A stretch of 64,000 nucleotides of DNA from Calditrichota bacterium (GTDB lineage: Bacteria; Electryoneota; RPQS01). The notes below the pieces were generated by a model, which was given only the letters and a program-made list of their open reading frames with translations, was not told where the DNA came from and did no database searches. Within the stretch, counting starts at the first letter, position 1. Each line of letters opens with the position of its first letter. Location of the stretch: positions 1,798,001 through 1,862,000 of the forward strand of contig JACJWA010000001.1 of assembly GCA_020637395.1 (NCBI GenBank), read 5' to 3'. Both the position numbers and the translations under genes were made by a program. Shown here piece after piece: positions 1 through 8,213 of the stretch.

Positions 1-109
1 ACTGCGTGGGCTCAGGCTCGGCAGCCGGAATGACAGGCTCCGCGACCAGTCCAAACAGTTCGAACTGATGCGGATCTGGTACGGGGCGCGTTCTGCCTAC
101 GACTCCCAC
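1..109 (-). CDS. Possible 5' end of an unidentified gene, cut by the window edge
   Basis: On the minus strand a GTG at 107-109 opens a frame that stays open to base 1. GGAG lies 4 bases upstream of it. The frame overlaps the last 13 bases of rmuC, as in coupled genes. The visible product contains DPHQFELFG followed by a Pro/Glu/Ala-rich stretch, which looks like a disordered segment. No family is recognisable from about 36 residues, so the call rests only on the open frame, the ribosome site and the position downstream of rmuC. Confidence 0.3.
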   Translation of the reverse strand, partial: MGVVGRTRPVPDPHQFELFGLVAEPVIPAAEPEPTQ

Positions 110-1395
110 GGAGCTCCGTCAGCCTCGGGAAGCAGTTTGTCCTCACCAGAACTCGGCAATTCCTCTTGTGCGCTCTCGTGCTGAATCGTCCCCAGCTTAC
201 GCTCAAACTTGTCCAGATCCTTGTTGGCCGCATCCAAGTTTGTGCTCGCTTGCTGCACCTGCTTGGACGCTTTGTCAAAGCTTGTTCTGACTTTCAACAG
301 GTCATCCCCCAGTCCGCGCAGAAGGCCCGTGATACGCCGCGCACTCTCTGAAATCTGCATGCCCTTGAAGCCGATCACCGTCACTTGAAGCAAGGCCCAA
401 AACGAGGTCGGCGACGTCGGATAGACTCCCTTCCGTCGCGCGTATTCCATCAAATCGGAATTCGACAAGACTTCGTAGTACACTCCTTCAGCCGGGACAT
501 ACATCACCGCGAACAGCAGCGTCTCCGGAGGTCGAATGTACTTCGACGCAATGTCGTCCACATGCTTCTTCACGGCCCGCACAAACTCTTTCCGCGCCGC
601 TTCGGCTGTGGCCTCATCTTCCGCCGCGCGCAGCCGGTTATAGGCTTCCAAAGGAAACTTGCTGTCCACCGGAAGCCAACCCTGCGGATTCTTAATCACG
701 GCATCCACACGGCCATTTCCCAACGGATACTGAATCTCAAACTGCTCGGGATGCAAACAATCGCGCAGCATCCGCTCCATCTCAATCTCACCTAATTCGC
801 CGCGCAGTTTCGGAGCCTTTAGAATACCCTGCAGCTCCTCCAGCTCCTGAGAAAACCGCTGAATCTTTTCGTTGGTCGCGTGCAGTTCCGTTAGTCGCTC
901 GGTCACACCCTTGAACAATCCCTCGTTGCGCGTGATCGTCTCGGAGAGCTTTGCATCCACCTGCGTCTGAATCTCGGCGAGTTTTCGTTCATTGGACTCC
1001 TGAAGCAAGCGAAACTGCTCCGTCAACGCCGCGACACTCTGGGTGAGCACTTCGCGCGATTCGTTGCGTCCCTTGCTCTGGTCCGCACTCAGCGACTCGC
1101 GCAGCGCGTCCAGGCGCGTTCCGAACTGGCCGATGCTTTCCCGCTGCTCTTTGCGGGCAATCTCCTGTTCCGCCGCAAGCTCGCGCCGGGATTCACGCAA
1201 TTCAGACGTCAGCGTGGCCTGACTTTCCTGCCGACTCCGTTCCAAGCTCTCCTGCAACAGACCCAGCCGACTCTCCAGCGCGGCCGTGCGTTCGCCTTCG
1301 CGTTCCGTTCTCCGGGACATGCGTGCAAGCTGCATCCAAATCAGGAGGACAAGGACTGCAAAAACCGCAAGAACTATGATCTGAAGGATTTCCAT
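97..1395 (-). CDS. rmuC: RmuC family DNA recombination protein
   Basis: The 432-residue product starts with a membrane segment (about residues 4-20). A long Arg/Glu/Gln-rich coiled coil follows (about 25-190), then the RmuC nuclease-like domain (about 195-390) with the family signature around LRGELGEIEMERML, VDSKFPLEAY and the FAVMYVPAEGVYYE segment. RmuC proteins limit DNA inversions and are related to restriction-endonuclease-fold nucleases; the substrate is not well established. Length and layout fit the family. No clear Shine-Dalgarno precedes the ATG. A short reading frame ends 6 bases upstream, and a possible gene overlaps the 3' end. Confidence 0.93.
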   Translation of the reverse strand: MEILQIIVLAVFAVLVLLIWMQLARMSRRTEREGERTAALESRLGLLQESLERSRQESQATLTSELRESRRELAAEQEIARKEQRESIGQFGTRLDALRESLSADQSKGRNESREVLTQSVAALTEQFRLLQESNERKLAEIQTQVDAKLSETITRNEGLFKGVTERLTELHATNEKIQRFSQELEELQGILKAPKLRGELGEIEMERMLRDCLHPEQFEIQYPLGNGRVDAVIKNPQGWLPVDSKFPLEAYNRLRAAEDEATAEAARKEFVRAVKKHVDDIASKYIRPPETLLFAVMYVPAEGVYYEVLSNSDLMEYARRKGVYPTSPTSFWALLQVTVIGFKGMQISESARRITGLLRGLGDDLLKVRTSFDKASKQVQQASTNLDAANKDLDKFERKLGTIQHESAQEELPSSGEDKLLPEADGAPWES

Positions 1396-1401
1396 GGCTG
1401 G

Positions 1402-1620
1402 TTAATCGAATAAGTTAAGCATCTCACCCCAAAACTGCAACGAGTGATATGTCGGACAATCTCCTGCTCCCACCCACACCGGTTTCACTAACTTCAACAT
1501 TAACAGATATTTTTCAAACTCTTCGATAAATTCCCTGCTCCGCGATTTAGATGGACAAGTTTCCGAGCACCAGCAATTCGGCCCCACTTTGAACCGCTTG
1601 CCAGCACCACTTTGATTCAC
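1402..1620 (-). CDS. Small hypothetical protein upstream of rmuC
   Basis: This is a 72-residue frame that starts at GTG and ends 6 bases before the rmuC ATG, which suggests coupling. It contains four cysteines (WCSETC near residue 18 and GDC near 54) and a moderately charged middle. No signal peptide or membrane segment is present and I recognise no family. There is no Shine-Dalgarno and a stop codon lies just upstream, so the GTG would be the only start. It could equally be a chance frame in the rmuC leader. Confidence 0.3.
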   Translation of the reverse strand: MNQSGAGKRFKVGPNCWCSETCPSKSRSREFIEEFEKYLLMLKLVKPVWVGAGDCPTYHSLQFWGEMLNLFD

Positions 1621-1622
1621 GG

Positions 1623-1651
1623 TTGATTTTCAGCCCGCAAATCGCCATTAT
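1623..1651 (+). promoter_or_regulatory. Predicted sigma70 promoter of the citrate synthase gene
   Basis: TTGATT at 1623-1628 and CATTAT at 1646-1651 are separated by 17 bases. Transcription would start near 1658, about 50 bases before the ATG. Both boxes match the consensus at 4 of 6 positions. Confidence 0.45.
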
Positions 1652-1708
1652 TAGTTTGAGAACTTTGTCACTTAATTTCTTACTTTCAGCCTCACGGGAT
1701 AGACACAA

Positions 1709-2986
1709 ATGTCAATGCTACAAGACAAACTAACTAAGCTGGTACCAGCCTATCAGGAGTCCATCAAGACTTTCGCGAAGACTCACGGCGAGAAAGTGAT
1801 CGGTTCCGTCACGGTCGGCGCACTTCTGGGCGGTCAGAGAGGCATCAAGTCGCTGCTCTGCGATACGTCCGAAGTCCCTGCCGATGCAGGGCTTATTGTT
1901 CGCGGTATTCCCATCATGGACCTGATGGACAAACTTCCGGAAGAAGTCATGTGGCTGCTCTTTACGGGAGAAATGCCGACCGCCGCGGAACTCAAGGACC
2001 TTCAGACAGATCTGGAAAAGCGCCGTCAGGTGCCCGATTTTGTATGGGGGGCCATGGAGGCTCTGCCGAAGGACAGCCATCCAATGGCCGTCTTCAACCT
2101 TCTGATCCTGGCTTTGGAGCGGGATTCGGTTTTCCGCCGCAGGTACAACGAAGGCATGAACAAGGACGAATACTGGAAAGCTGCGCTGGACGACAGCCTG
2201 ACTTTGATCGCCCGGATTCCTGAGATCGCCGCCGGTGTGTATCGCTGGCGCTATGATCTCGGTCCGCGCATCGCCCCCAAAGCCGGTTTGGACTGGGCCG
2301 CAAACTACGCTCACATGATGGGCGTGGAAGACAAGGACGGCGGTTTCACAAGGCTCATGCGTCTGTACATGGTGCTGCACACCGATCATGAAAGCGGCAA
2401 CGTCTCCGCGCATACCTGTCACTGCGTGGCGTCCGCGCTTTCCGATCCCTACTATGCCGTCAGTGCTGGACTGAATGGTTTGGCCGGACCGCTGCACGGA
2501 TTGGCCAATCAGGAAGTGCTGAAGTGGCTCTTGGACGTGCTCGAAAAATTCCAGGGCAATCCAACGGACGAACAGCTCGACGTCTTCGCACGGGAGACTC
2601 TGAACTCCGGACGAGTCGTTCCAGGCTACGGACACGCTGTGCTGCGCGTCGTGGACCCGCGCTTCACCGCATTTCTCGAGTTCGGCAAGAAAGAATGCCC
2701 GAACGCTCCAGTGTTCAAGCTCGCGGAACAGGTCTTCCGCGTCGTGCCTGAAATTCTGAAAGGCATTCAGAAGATCAAGGATCCGTGGCCAAACGTGGAC
2801 TCGATTTCCGGAAGCCTTTTGCATCACTATGGCGTCACTCAACCGCGCTATTACACCGTGATGTTCGGTGTGTCGCGCGCCATCGGCATGTGCTCGCAGA
2901 TTGTGATGAGCCGGGCGTGGGGCGAACCGATCCAGCGTCCGAAGTCCATCAATTTCGCTGCGCTCTCAAAGCTCGCCGAAGCGTAG
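1709..2986 (+). CDS. gltA: Citrate synthase, eukaryotic (mitochondrial) type
   Basis: The 425-residue product condenses acetyl-CoA and oxaloacetate to citrate, the entry step of the TCA cycle. The active-site histidines lie at 263 (GPLHGLANQEVL) and 309 (VPGYGHAVLR) and the catalytic aspartate at 364 (NVDSISG), matching His274, His320 and Asp375 of the pig enzyme. The wording of these motifs is that of mitochondrial citrate synthase, not the hexameric E. coli GltA. Such enzymes are known in some bacteria, notably Geobacteraceae. The gene stands alone between rmuC and a convergent operon and ends at a shared terminator. The Shine-Dalgarno is weak. Confidence 0.97.
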   Translation: MSMLQDKLTKLVPAYQESIKTFAKTHGEKVIGSVTVGALLGGQRGIKSLLCDTSEVPADAGLIVRGIPIMDLMDKLPEEVMWLLFTGEMPTAAELKDLQTDLEKRRQVPDFVWGAMEALPKDSHPMAVFNLLILALERDSVFRRRYNEGMNKDEYWKAALDDSLTLIARIPEIAAGVYRWRYDLGPRIAPKAGLDWAANYAHMMGVEDKDGGFTRLMRLYMVLHTDHESGNVSAHTCHCVASALSDPYYAVSAGLNGLAGPLHGLANQEVLKWLLDVLEKFQGNPTDEQLDVFARETLNSGRVVPGYGHAVLRVVDPRFTAFLEFGKKECPNAPVFKLAEQVFRVVPEILKGIQKIKDPWPNVDSISGSLLHHYGVTQPRYYTVMFGVSRAIGMCSQIVMSRAWGEPIQRPKSINFAALSKLAEA

Positions 2987-3010
2987 ATCATATCCCCTGC
3001 ATGAGACAAA

Positions 3011-3039
3011 GAAGCCCGGTCACACTCTGACCGGGCTTC
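3011..3039. terminator. Bidirectional terminator between citrate synthase and the convergent operon
   Basis: A perfect 12-bp stem, GAAGCCCGGTCA at 3011-3022 with its complement at 3028-3039, closes a 5-base loop. It is followed on the plus strand by TTCTTGTT. It lies 24 bases after the citrate synthase stop and 22 bases beyond the end of the minus-strand oxidase gene. Confidence 0.85.
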
Positions 3040-3061
3040 TTCTTGTTGAAGACTTGTGTTT

Positions 3062-4378
3062 CTAATTTGCCGACGGTTTGTGCGGCTTGAACAGCGAGGA
3101 CGGATCACACTTCTCAAGCAAGGTGACTTCCCAACTCTGAGAAAGTGCGTCACGATAGGGTGACAGATTCACTCTGCCTTCCGCTGTTTCGAGCGCCACT
3201 CCGCCGAGGTGCAGCGCATCTTCCGCCAAGCGCTCTAAGAGCTCTGCCGCGCGACGCACCGTGCGGGCCTCATCATCCGGATGCAGGACGCGAACCACCA
3301 CATGCCCGGCATCAAGAGTTCCCCACACCGCAACGTCCAGGGACCGGTCCCGTCCAAGCTCATCCACCCGCTCGTCAAAGTCGGAAAGCGCTTCCGCAGG
3401 TAAGCTGAATCGCGCGCTCGAATATTGCGGAAACAGACGCGAAAGCGTTCGCGGCAGCCGCAGAATATTCTGCCACATCCGGTTGATGCGACTCTCGTCC
3501 GACGAGATTGTATGAGGCAGTGCCAGCGGTTTGCTCATCGTCATCTCTTCATTCCATTCGACGGCCAACAAAGCGACCGCTTGGTCCGAGACAAAATTGT
3601 CATTCCCCTGCACGAGAGCCCGGGTCGCCGTGCGCGTGCTGAAAAACAGCGCCGTCGGTCGAGGATCACTCTGCTTCCACATCCGGTGCAATTCGGCGAT
3701 TCGCTCGACGCTGTCGCATTCCACGACCAGAAGTGTGCGCGTCTGCGGGAGCGGCTCGATCGCAAGCTCAAACCGCGTGAACACTCCGTAGCGAGCCTGA
3801 CTGCCGAACAGAAACGGAGTGACATCCACTGCTTCTGCATCCAGTCCAATGCCTGTTACGTGCCGAGTTCCGTCATACCCCACCCACTCCGTGGTGCGCA
3901 GATTGGAAAGCAGTCCGCCGCTGCGCACGCACCGATAGCCTTCAATCCCTGAGGCCATTCTGGTGCCCAGTGTTTCGCCCGGTTCAATCGGAAGTAAGGG
4001 CGGCCAATACAGTCCGCGCCCCGCAAGCTCCGCAACCAGTGCTTCCAGCGGAGTTCCCGAATAGGCCCAAACACCTTTCCCGTCTGCCGACACCTGAGAC
4101 GGCCCGATCAGGCGATGCGTCAGTAACAGCATCGCCCCTTCCAAGGACTGGACCGCGCTGGGATGCTGGCCCGATACCACCGATACGGGCATGCTCTTGT
4201 CGGAAGCGAATCTCAATACAGCTTCAAGATCCTCGACCGAACCCGGATCCACGATCAGCTCGGGGAGATCTTCCTTGCGTATCGCGCCGCTCAAGAGCGG
4301 CAGCATTTCCTTCTGACGACTGAGCACGACCGCGCCGGGCGCCTGCTTCTTCAGCTTTGCATAGCGATCAAACAGCAT
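3062..4378 (-). CDS. FAD-binding oxidoreductase, glycolate oxidase (GlcD)-like
   Basis: The 438-residue cytoplasmic protein has an N-terminal FAD-binding (PCMH/FAD_binding_4) domain at about residues 35-210: LIVDPGSVEDLEAVLRFA, then the conserved GTRMASGIEGYR and YGVFTRFELAIEPLP segments. A C-terminal FAD-linked oxidase domain follows. Family members oxidise 2-hydroxy acids, but the substrate cannot be read here. The ATG at 4376-4378 is chosen because it overlaps the fmdB stop as ATGA. An upstream in-frame start at 4567 would put 63 extra, unrelated residues inside fmdB. It is the last gene of the long hrcA-led minus run. Confidence 0.8.
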   Translation of the reverse strand: MLFDRYAKLKKQAPGAVVLSRQKEMLPLLSGAIRKEDLPELIVDPGSVEDLEAVLRFASDKSMPVSVVSGQHPSAVQSLEGAMLLLTHRLIGPSQVSADGKGVWAYSGTPLEALVAELAGRGLYWPPLLPIEPGETLGTRMASGIEGYRCVRSGGLLSNLRTTEWVGYDGTRHVTGIGLDAEAVDVTPFLFGSQARYGVFTRFELAIEPLPQTRTLLVVECDSVERIAELHRMWKQSDPRPTALFFSTRTATRALVQGNDNFVSDQAVALLAVEWNEEMTMSKPLALPHTISSDESRINRMWQNILRLPRTLSRLFPQYSSARFSLPAEALSDFDERVDELGRDRSLDVAVWGTLDAGHVVVRVLHPDDEARTVRRAAELLERLAEDALHLGGVALETAEGRVNLSPYRDALSQSWEVTLLEKCDPSSLFKPHKPSAN

Positions 4379-4647
4379 CACTTGTTCCCGTCGGTGGATC
4401 CCGAACCAGAGCTTGAACCGGATGAACTCTCGCTCTTCTTCTCTGAGCTCGTTCCTCCGCTGCTGGACTTCCGCGCATAGTCCGTGATGTAAAATCCCGA
4501 CCCTTTGAAGATCAATCCGCTTCCCGCTGAAATGCGGCGCTCCGCGCGTGCTCCGCAAATCGGACACACTTCAAGCGCCGGATCCAGCATGCTCTGAAAT
4601 TCTTCAAACTCGTGTCGGTTCTCGCAGACGTATTCGTAAGTCGGCAT
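4378..4647 (-). CDS. FmdB family zinc-ribbon protein
   Basis: The 89-residue product begins with MPTYEYVCENRHEFEEF and has CPIC near residue 32, the zinc-ribbon signature, followed by the family motif GLIFKGSGFYITDY. The tail is a Ser/Gly-rich low-complexity segment, typical of FmdB-type putative regulatory proteins. The biochemical role of the family is not established. It lies 14 bases after the aminotransferase gene and overlaps the oxidase start by four bases (ATGA), so translation is probably coupled. Confidence 0.92.
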   Translation of the reverse strand: MPTYEYVCENRHEFEEFQSMLDPALEVCPICGARAERRISAGSGLIFKGSGFYITDYARKSSSGGTSSEKKSESSSGSSSGSGSTDGNK

Positions 4648-4661
4648 GGAATTGAGATGGT

Positions 4662-5852
4662 TTAGTGCTTAATGTCGGCTACCGCGGCGGCCACTCGGCC
4701 ACAAGCTTCCTTCACGATGTCATCCGCAGACGCAAAAGAAAGCCTGATGCAATCGGGCGCACGAAAGGCCGTTCCCGGTACAATCGCCACATGGTATTCG
4801 TCCAACACGTATTCCGCAAAAGCCGTCGCTTCTTTCAGCGGCTTGCCCTTGATCGTGCCCGTCAGAATACTCTGGATCTGTGGAAACGCATAGAACGCGC
4901 CTTCCGGACGAGGCAATTGAACACCCGGCACGTCCTTCAGAGCGGCATGGCAAATGTCACGGCGACGCACGAAATCCACGTTCATCATTTCCGGATATGC
5001 CGTTCCGCTTTGGATACCCGCCAACGCGGCTTTCTGTGACACGGAACACGGCGACGAGGTCATCTGACTCTGAATGCGAGCAATGGCGTCGGCTATCTCC
5101 AGCGGTGCGGCTCCGTAGCCGATGCGCCAGCCCGTCATGGCGAAACTCTTCGACACTCCATTCACCACGACCGTGCGCTCCATCATTCCGGGGAAATGTG
5201 CCGGACTCACATGCTCGCGACCGTCAAAGCGCAGATACTCATAAATCTCATCCGAGATCACATACGCTTTGTGCCGCCGCAACACCGACGCGATGGCTTC
5301 CATCTCCGAGCCACTCAGCACCGCGCCCGTGGGATTGCAGGGGCTGTTCAGCATCACTACCTTCGTCCGGGGCGTGATCAGCCGCTCGAGCACCTCCGCC
5401 TTCAAGTGAAATCCGTCTTCAACCTTTGTCGGAGCGAAGACCACTTCTCCCCCGGCCAGCCAAACAAGCTCCGGATATGACAGCCAGCACGGTTCCGGAA
5501 TAATCACTTCATCACCGGGCTCCACAAGTGCCAGCAACGCGCTCGCCAGAATGTGCTTGGCGCCGTTCCCGACCACAACCTGCTTCGGCGTGTACTCGAG
5601 ATCGTTGTCGCGCTTCAATTTGTCGCAGATGGCCTGCCGCAACTCGAGGATTCCCGCAGCGGCGGTGTACTTCGTGAAATCGCTGTCAATGGCCTGATGC
5701 CCCGCTTCCTTCACTTCTTTGGGCGATGGGTGATCAGGCTCTCCCACGGATAAATCATAAACCGTCACGCCCTGCTTCCGAAGGGTGCGTACTTTCTCGA
5801 CTATGGCCAGAGTTTGAGAAATGGATAGGCGTGACACGCGTGACGTAAGCAC
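4662..5852 (-). CDS. Class I PLP-dependent aminotransferase (aspartate aminotransferase-like)
   Basis: The 396-residue product is a fold-type I aminotransferase of the bacterial Igamma AspC type. The PLP-binding lysine is Lys235 in NGVSKSFAMTGWRIGY. NPTG at 173-176 (Asn173), Asp201 and Tyr204 in SDEIYEYL complete the cofactor pocket. Arg-containing CIRLSFA near the C-terminus fits carboxylate binding. It probably interconverts aspartate and oxaloacetate, but prephenate or aromatic substrates are possible in this subgroup. It lies 19 bases after a lipoprotein gene and 14 before fmdB. Confidence 0.92.
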   Translation of the reverse strand: MLTSRVSRLSISQTLAIVEKVRTLRKQGVTVYDLSVGEPDHPSPKEVKEAGHQAIDSDFTKYTAAAGILELRQAICDKLKRDNDLEYTPKQVVVGNGAKHILASALLALVEPGDEVIIPEPCWLSYPELVWLAGGEVVFAPTKVEDGFHLKAEVLERLITPRTKVVMLNSPCNPTGAVLSGSEMEAIASVLRRHKAYVISDEIYEYLRFDGREHVSPAHFPGMMERTVVVNGVSKSFAMTGWRIGYGAAPLEIADAIARIQSQMTSSPCSVSQKAALAGIQSGTAYPEMMNVDFVRRRDICHAALKDVPGVQLPRPEGAFYAFPQIQSILTGTIKGKPLKEATAFAEYVLDEYHVAIVPGTAFRAPDCIRLSFASADDIVKEACGRVAAAVADIKH

Positions 5853-5871
5853 GATTTGCCTTTCAATATGG

Positions 5872-6375
5872 TTAAAATTCTTCCTGCCAGACCAGAACTC
5901 GAAAACGATCGTCGGCAGGTTTCATGACTGTAAATCTTGCAAAGCCGATTAACGGCGACAAATTGTCCAACACAAGCTGATATTGCGCGCGAAACTCGAT
6001 CAGGCTGTCCGGAGTCGAAAGCCCCAGAGTCTCCGTCGGAATCCCCGACCAGATCAACGAGATTCGATCATACGCTCGAAACAATCGTGCCGTCGAACGC
6101 AAATCGCTCTCCCGAAACCAACCGTCTTGACGCTGCAACTCGAGATCAAAGTAGCTGAACTGGAAGGATTCGTCCAGCAACTCCGCATAGCGAAGTGAAT
6201 CTTTCAGCTCGTATGCCGTGACGAAATTCTCAAGCAGTCCGCCCACTTCCTGCGCATCCGACCAGATGGTTCCGGCGTCGCCGCGCAAAGCCGGCGCAAA
6301 CGGATTCGAACATCCGGCGGCAAACCAGACCAGCAAAGCTAATGCGGCTGCACGAGCGCTTTGAGATCGCTCCAT
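5872..6375 (-). CDS. Lipoprotein, unknown function (NTF2-like by size and pattern)
   Basis: The product is about 167 residues with a lipoprotein signal ending LLVWFAAGC, so it is an exported lipid-anchored protein. The mature part starts with a helix containing FVTAYELKDSLRYAELLDESFQF and ends in beta-rich FRVLVWQEEF, similar in layout to NTF2/SnoaL-like domains. The ATG at 6373-6375 has GGAGGAG 8 bases upstream, which decides the start. The upstream gene overlaps it by 37 bases and encodes a protein of the same layout, so the two look like diverged duplicates. Confidence 0.65.
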   Translation of the reverse strand: MERSQSARAAALALLVWFAAGCSNPFAPALRGDAGTIWSDAQEVGGLLENFVTAYELKDSLRYAELLDESFQFSYFDLELQRQDGWFRESDLRSTARLFRAYDRISLIWSGIPTETLGLSTPDSLIEFRAQYQLVLDNLSPLIGFARFTVMKPADDRFRVLVWQEEF

Positions 6376-6932
6376 GAGGCAAGCTCCTCCGTTCTCCGGT
6401 CGGACCATCTCACGATTTCCCAGTATCCCTGACTCCCCACGCGCATCGAAAACACTGCTTCACCTGCCAGTGGTCCCGGCGCGCCGCTTAGGGCAACCTG
6501 TGCCGTCAGATCATAGCGCGTGGTTACTTGAGCCGTGTCGCCCAGCAGGGTTTGATCGGTCGCCGAGAATACCACGAAGATAATGCTGTCGCGAGGCAAA
6601 ACCCCTTCACTAAGCAGACTGTTGATGTGCGACTGTTCGCGCGCGTAATCCCAGTCCGCTATCGAAGGCTGCTGAAGCAGCACCTGCGGGTCCGCCTCGA
6701 ACATGAAGCTGTCCGCCTGAAAGGAACGCAGGTAGTTCGATGCATTGCGCTCAAACAGCGCCACAGAGATATTCGTCAGCACATCGGTGGGAGTCAACGG
6801 CACTTCCCAACTTCCACGGGCACCGTCCGGCGGTTCCGGCGAGCGCGTGCTGAACAAATCGCAACCCGTGAACAGAACCATGCCCGAAATCAGTATGGCC
6901 GATACGCAGTATCTCAAATCACCAGAAACCAC
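6339..6932 (-). CDS. Lipoprotein, paralogue of the next gene
   Basis: The 197-residue product carries a lipoprotein signal with the lipobox LFTGC (Cys about 24). The mature region begins PPDGARGSWEVPLTPTDVLTNISVALFERNASNYLRSF and ends YWEIVRWSDRRTEE. This is the helix followed by beta strands of NTF2-like periplasmic proteins, resembling the downstream lipoprotein. Function is unknown. The gene overlaps the antiporter gene by 19 bases and the next lipoprotein by 37, so all three are probably translated from one message. Confidence 0.65.
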   Translation of the reverse strand: MVSGDLRYCVSAILISGMVLFTGCDLFSTRSPEPPDGARGSWEVPLTPTDVLTNISVALFERNASNYLRSFQADSFMFEADPQVLLQQPSIADWDYAREQSHINSLLSEGVLPRDSIIFVVFSATDQTLLGDTAQVTTRYDLTAQVALSGAPGPLAGEAVFSMRVGSQGYWEIVRWSDRRTEELASWSDLKALVQPH

Positions 6933-8212
6933 GTCAGTAAGAGTACGGGAGCCAAGAACGGCAACGAGTACTTGTAGATATACTCGATGAATGTGGGTGT
7001 CGGCAGCTTCTCATGTTCGGCGATCGCTTTGCACATGAAATTCGGTCCGTTGCCGATGTAGGTCATCGCCCCGAAGAACACCGCGGCGATCGAGATCGTG
7101 CGCAGCATGTCCGGGTGCTCCAGGGCAAATCGCATCACTTCCGTTTTGCTGCCCACGTCCATGCCATAGAGTCCCATTGAAGTCGTCAAGAAGTTCAGAT
7201 AGGTCGGTGCGTTGTCCAACACTGCGGATAATCCGCCCGTCAGCCAATAGAACTGCGTTGCCGTCTGTATTCCCAATTGTCCGGCGTTGTGCGCGAGCCA
7301 ATCCAAAGCGGGCATCATCGCCGCGAAGATTCCAAAGAAAAGGATCGCGACTTCCTGCACCGGATGGAAGTTGAAGTTGTTGCGCTCGTGAATGTGCTTC
7401 GGAGTAAGAAGATACGATCCGACCGCTGCACCGATCATCAGAAACTCACGCAAGAGCAGCGGCTTCTGAACAAAAGCCGCACCGATAATGATCGCCAGAA
7501 ACGGGAGGTTAATCAGACCGCGCACCCGGAAATGATCTTCCTGCTCGGCGGCCATGTGCTCGCCCTCTGAATGGTGCGCGTATTCCCGCTTGTCCAGGAT
7601 ATAGAATATCACCAGCAGCACGGCGATGCCAAGCGCCCACTTGTACCACAAGGCAGAGAAAACCCAGAAGAACGGCACTCCGCGCAAGTAACCCAAAAAG
7701 AGCGGAGGATCTCCGATCGGAGTCAGCGCGCCTCCGCAGTTCGAGACGATGAATATGAAGAACGCGATGTGATACTTCTTGAACCGCCACGCGTTGCCCC
7801 GCATAAACGGACGGATCAAAATCATCGAGGCGCCGGTCGTTCCCACCAGATTCGCCAGCACCGCGCCGATCGCAAGAATGTACAAATTCTGATGCGGAGT
7901 CAATCGTCCCGTCATCGCGACCAAAAGTCCGCCAGACACCACATAGAGCGACCCGATCAGAGCAATGAAAGAGAGATACTCGTGGCCGACGTGCAGCACA
8001 TGCTCGGTTGCGTGCCGCCCGAAGATGTAGTACCCGACAACGAGCAGGCCGAGCGGCACCGTCAGCCACGGATAGTTGTGCTCCCAGAACTTCGGATTGA
8101 TCAGAGGCCAGACGGCAATCTGCAGCAGAATGAGCGCAAACGGAATCGCCCAAAACAGCGCGGGAGGCTCTCCACCCATCGAGAGCAGCGGCAAGAATGC
8201 GGTTGAGATCAA
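6914..8212 (-). CDS. Sodium:proton antiporter-like / ion transporter superfamily membrane protein
   Basis: The 432-residue product has roughly 11-12 hydrophobic segments. Conserved features are FIVSNCGGALTPIGDPPLFLGYLRG and, near the C-terminus, LDNAPTYLNF and MTYIGNGPNFM. These are the half-repeat signatures of the IT superfamily (NhaD / citrate-transporter-like), which moves Na+/H+ or carboxylates across the inner membrane. The substrate cannot be fixed. The longest start is a TTG directly after the previous stop; an ATG at 8179 is an alternative that would still keep the first membrane segment. No strong ribosome site supports either. Confidence 0.82.
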   Translation of the reverse strand: MISTAFLPLLSMGGEPPALFWAIPFALILLQIAVWPLINPKFWEHNYPWLTVPLGLLVVGYYIFGRHATEHVLHVGHEYLSFIALIGSLYVVSGGLLVAMTGRLTPHQNLYILAIGAVLANLVGTTGASMILIRPFMRGNAWRFKKYHIAFFIFIVSNCGGALTPIGDPPLFLGYLRGVPFFWVFSALWYKWALGIAVLLVIFYILDKREYAHHSEGEHMAAEQEDHFRVRGLINLPFLAIIIGAAFVQKPLLLREFLMIGAAVGSYLLTPKHIHERNNFNFHPVQEVAILFFGIFAAMMPALDWLAHNAGQLGIQTATQFYWLTGGLSAVLDNAPTYLNFLTTSMGLYGMDVGSKTEVMRFALEHPDMLRTISIAAVFFGAMTYIGNGPNFMCKAIAEHEKLPTPTFIEYIYKYSLPFLAPVLLLTWFLVI

Positions 8213-8213
8213 G

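Noticed and set aside
1730..2842. Long minus-strand frame of 370 codons opposite citrate synthase
   Set aside because: It is a shadow of the strongly conserved citrate synthase, with no family features or ribosome site.
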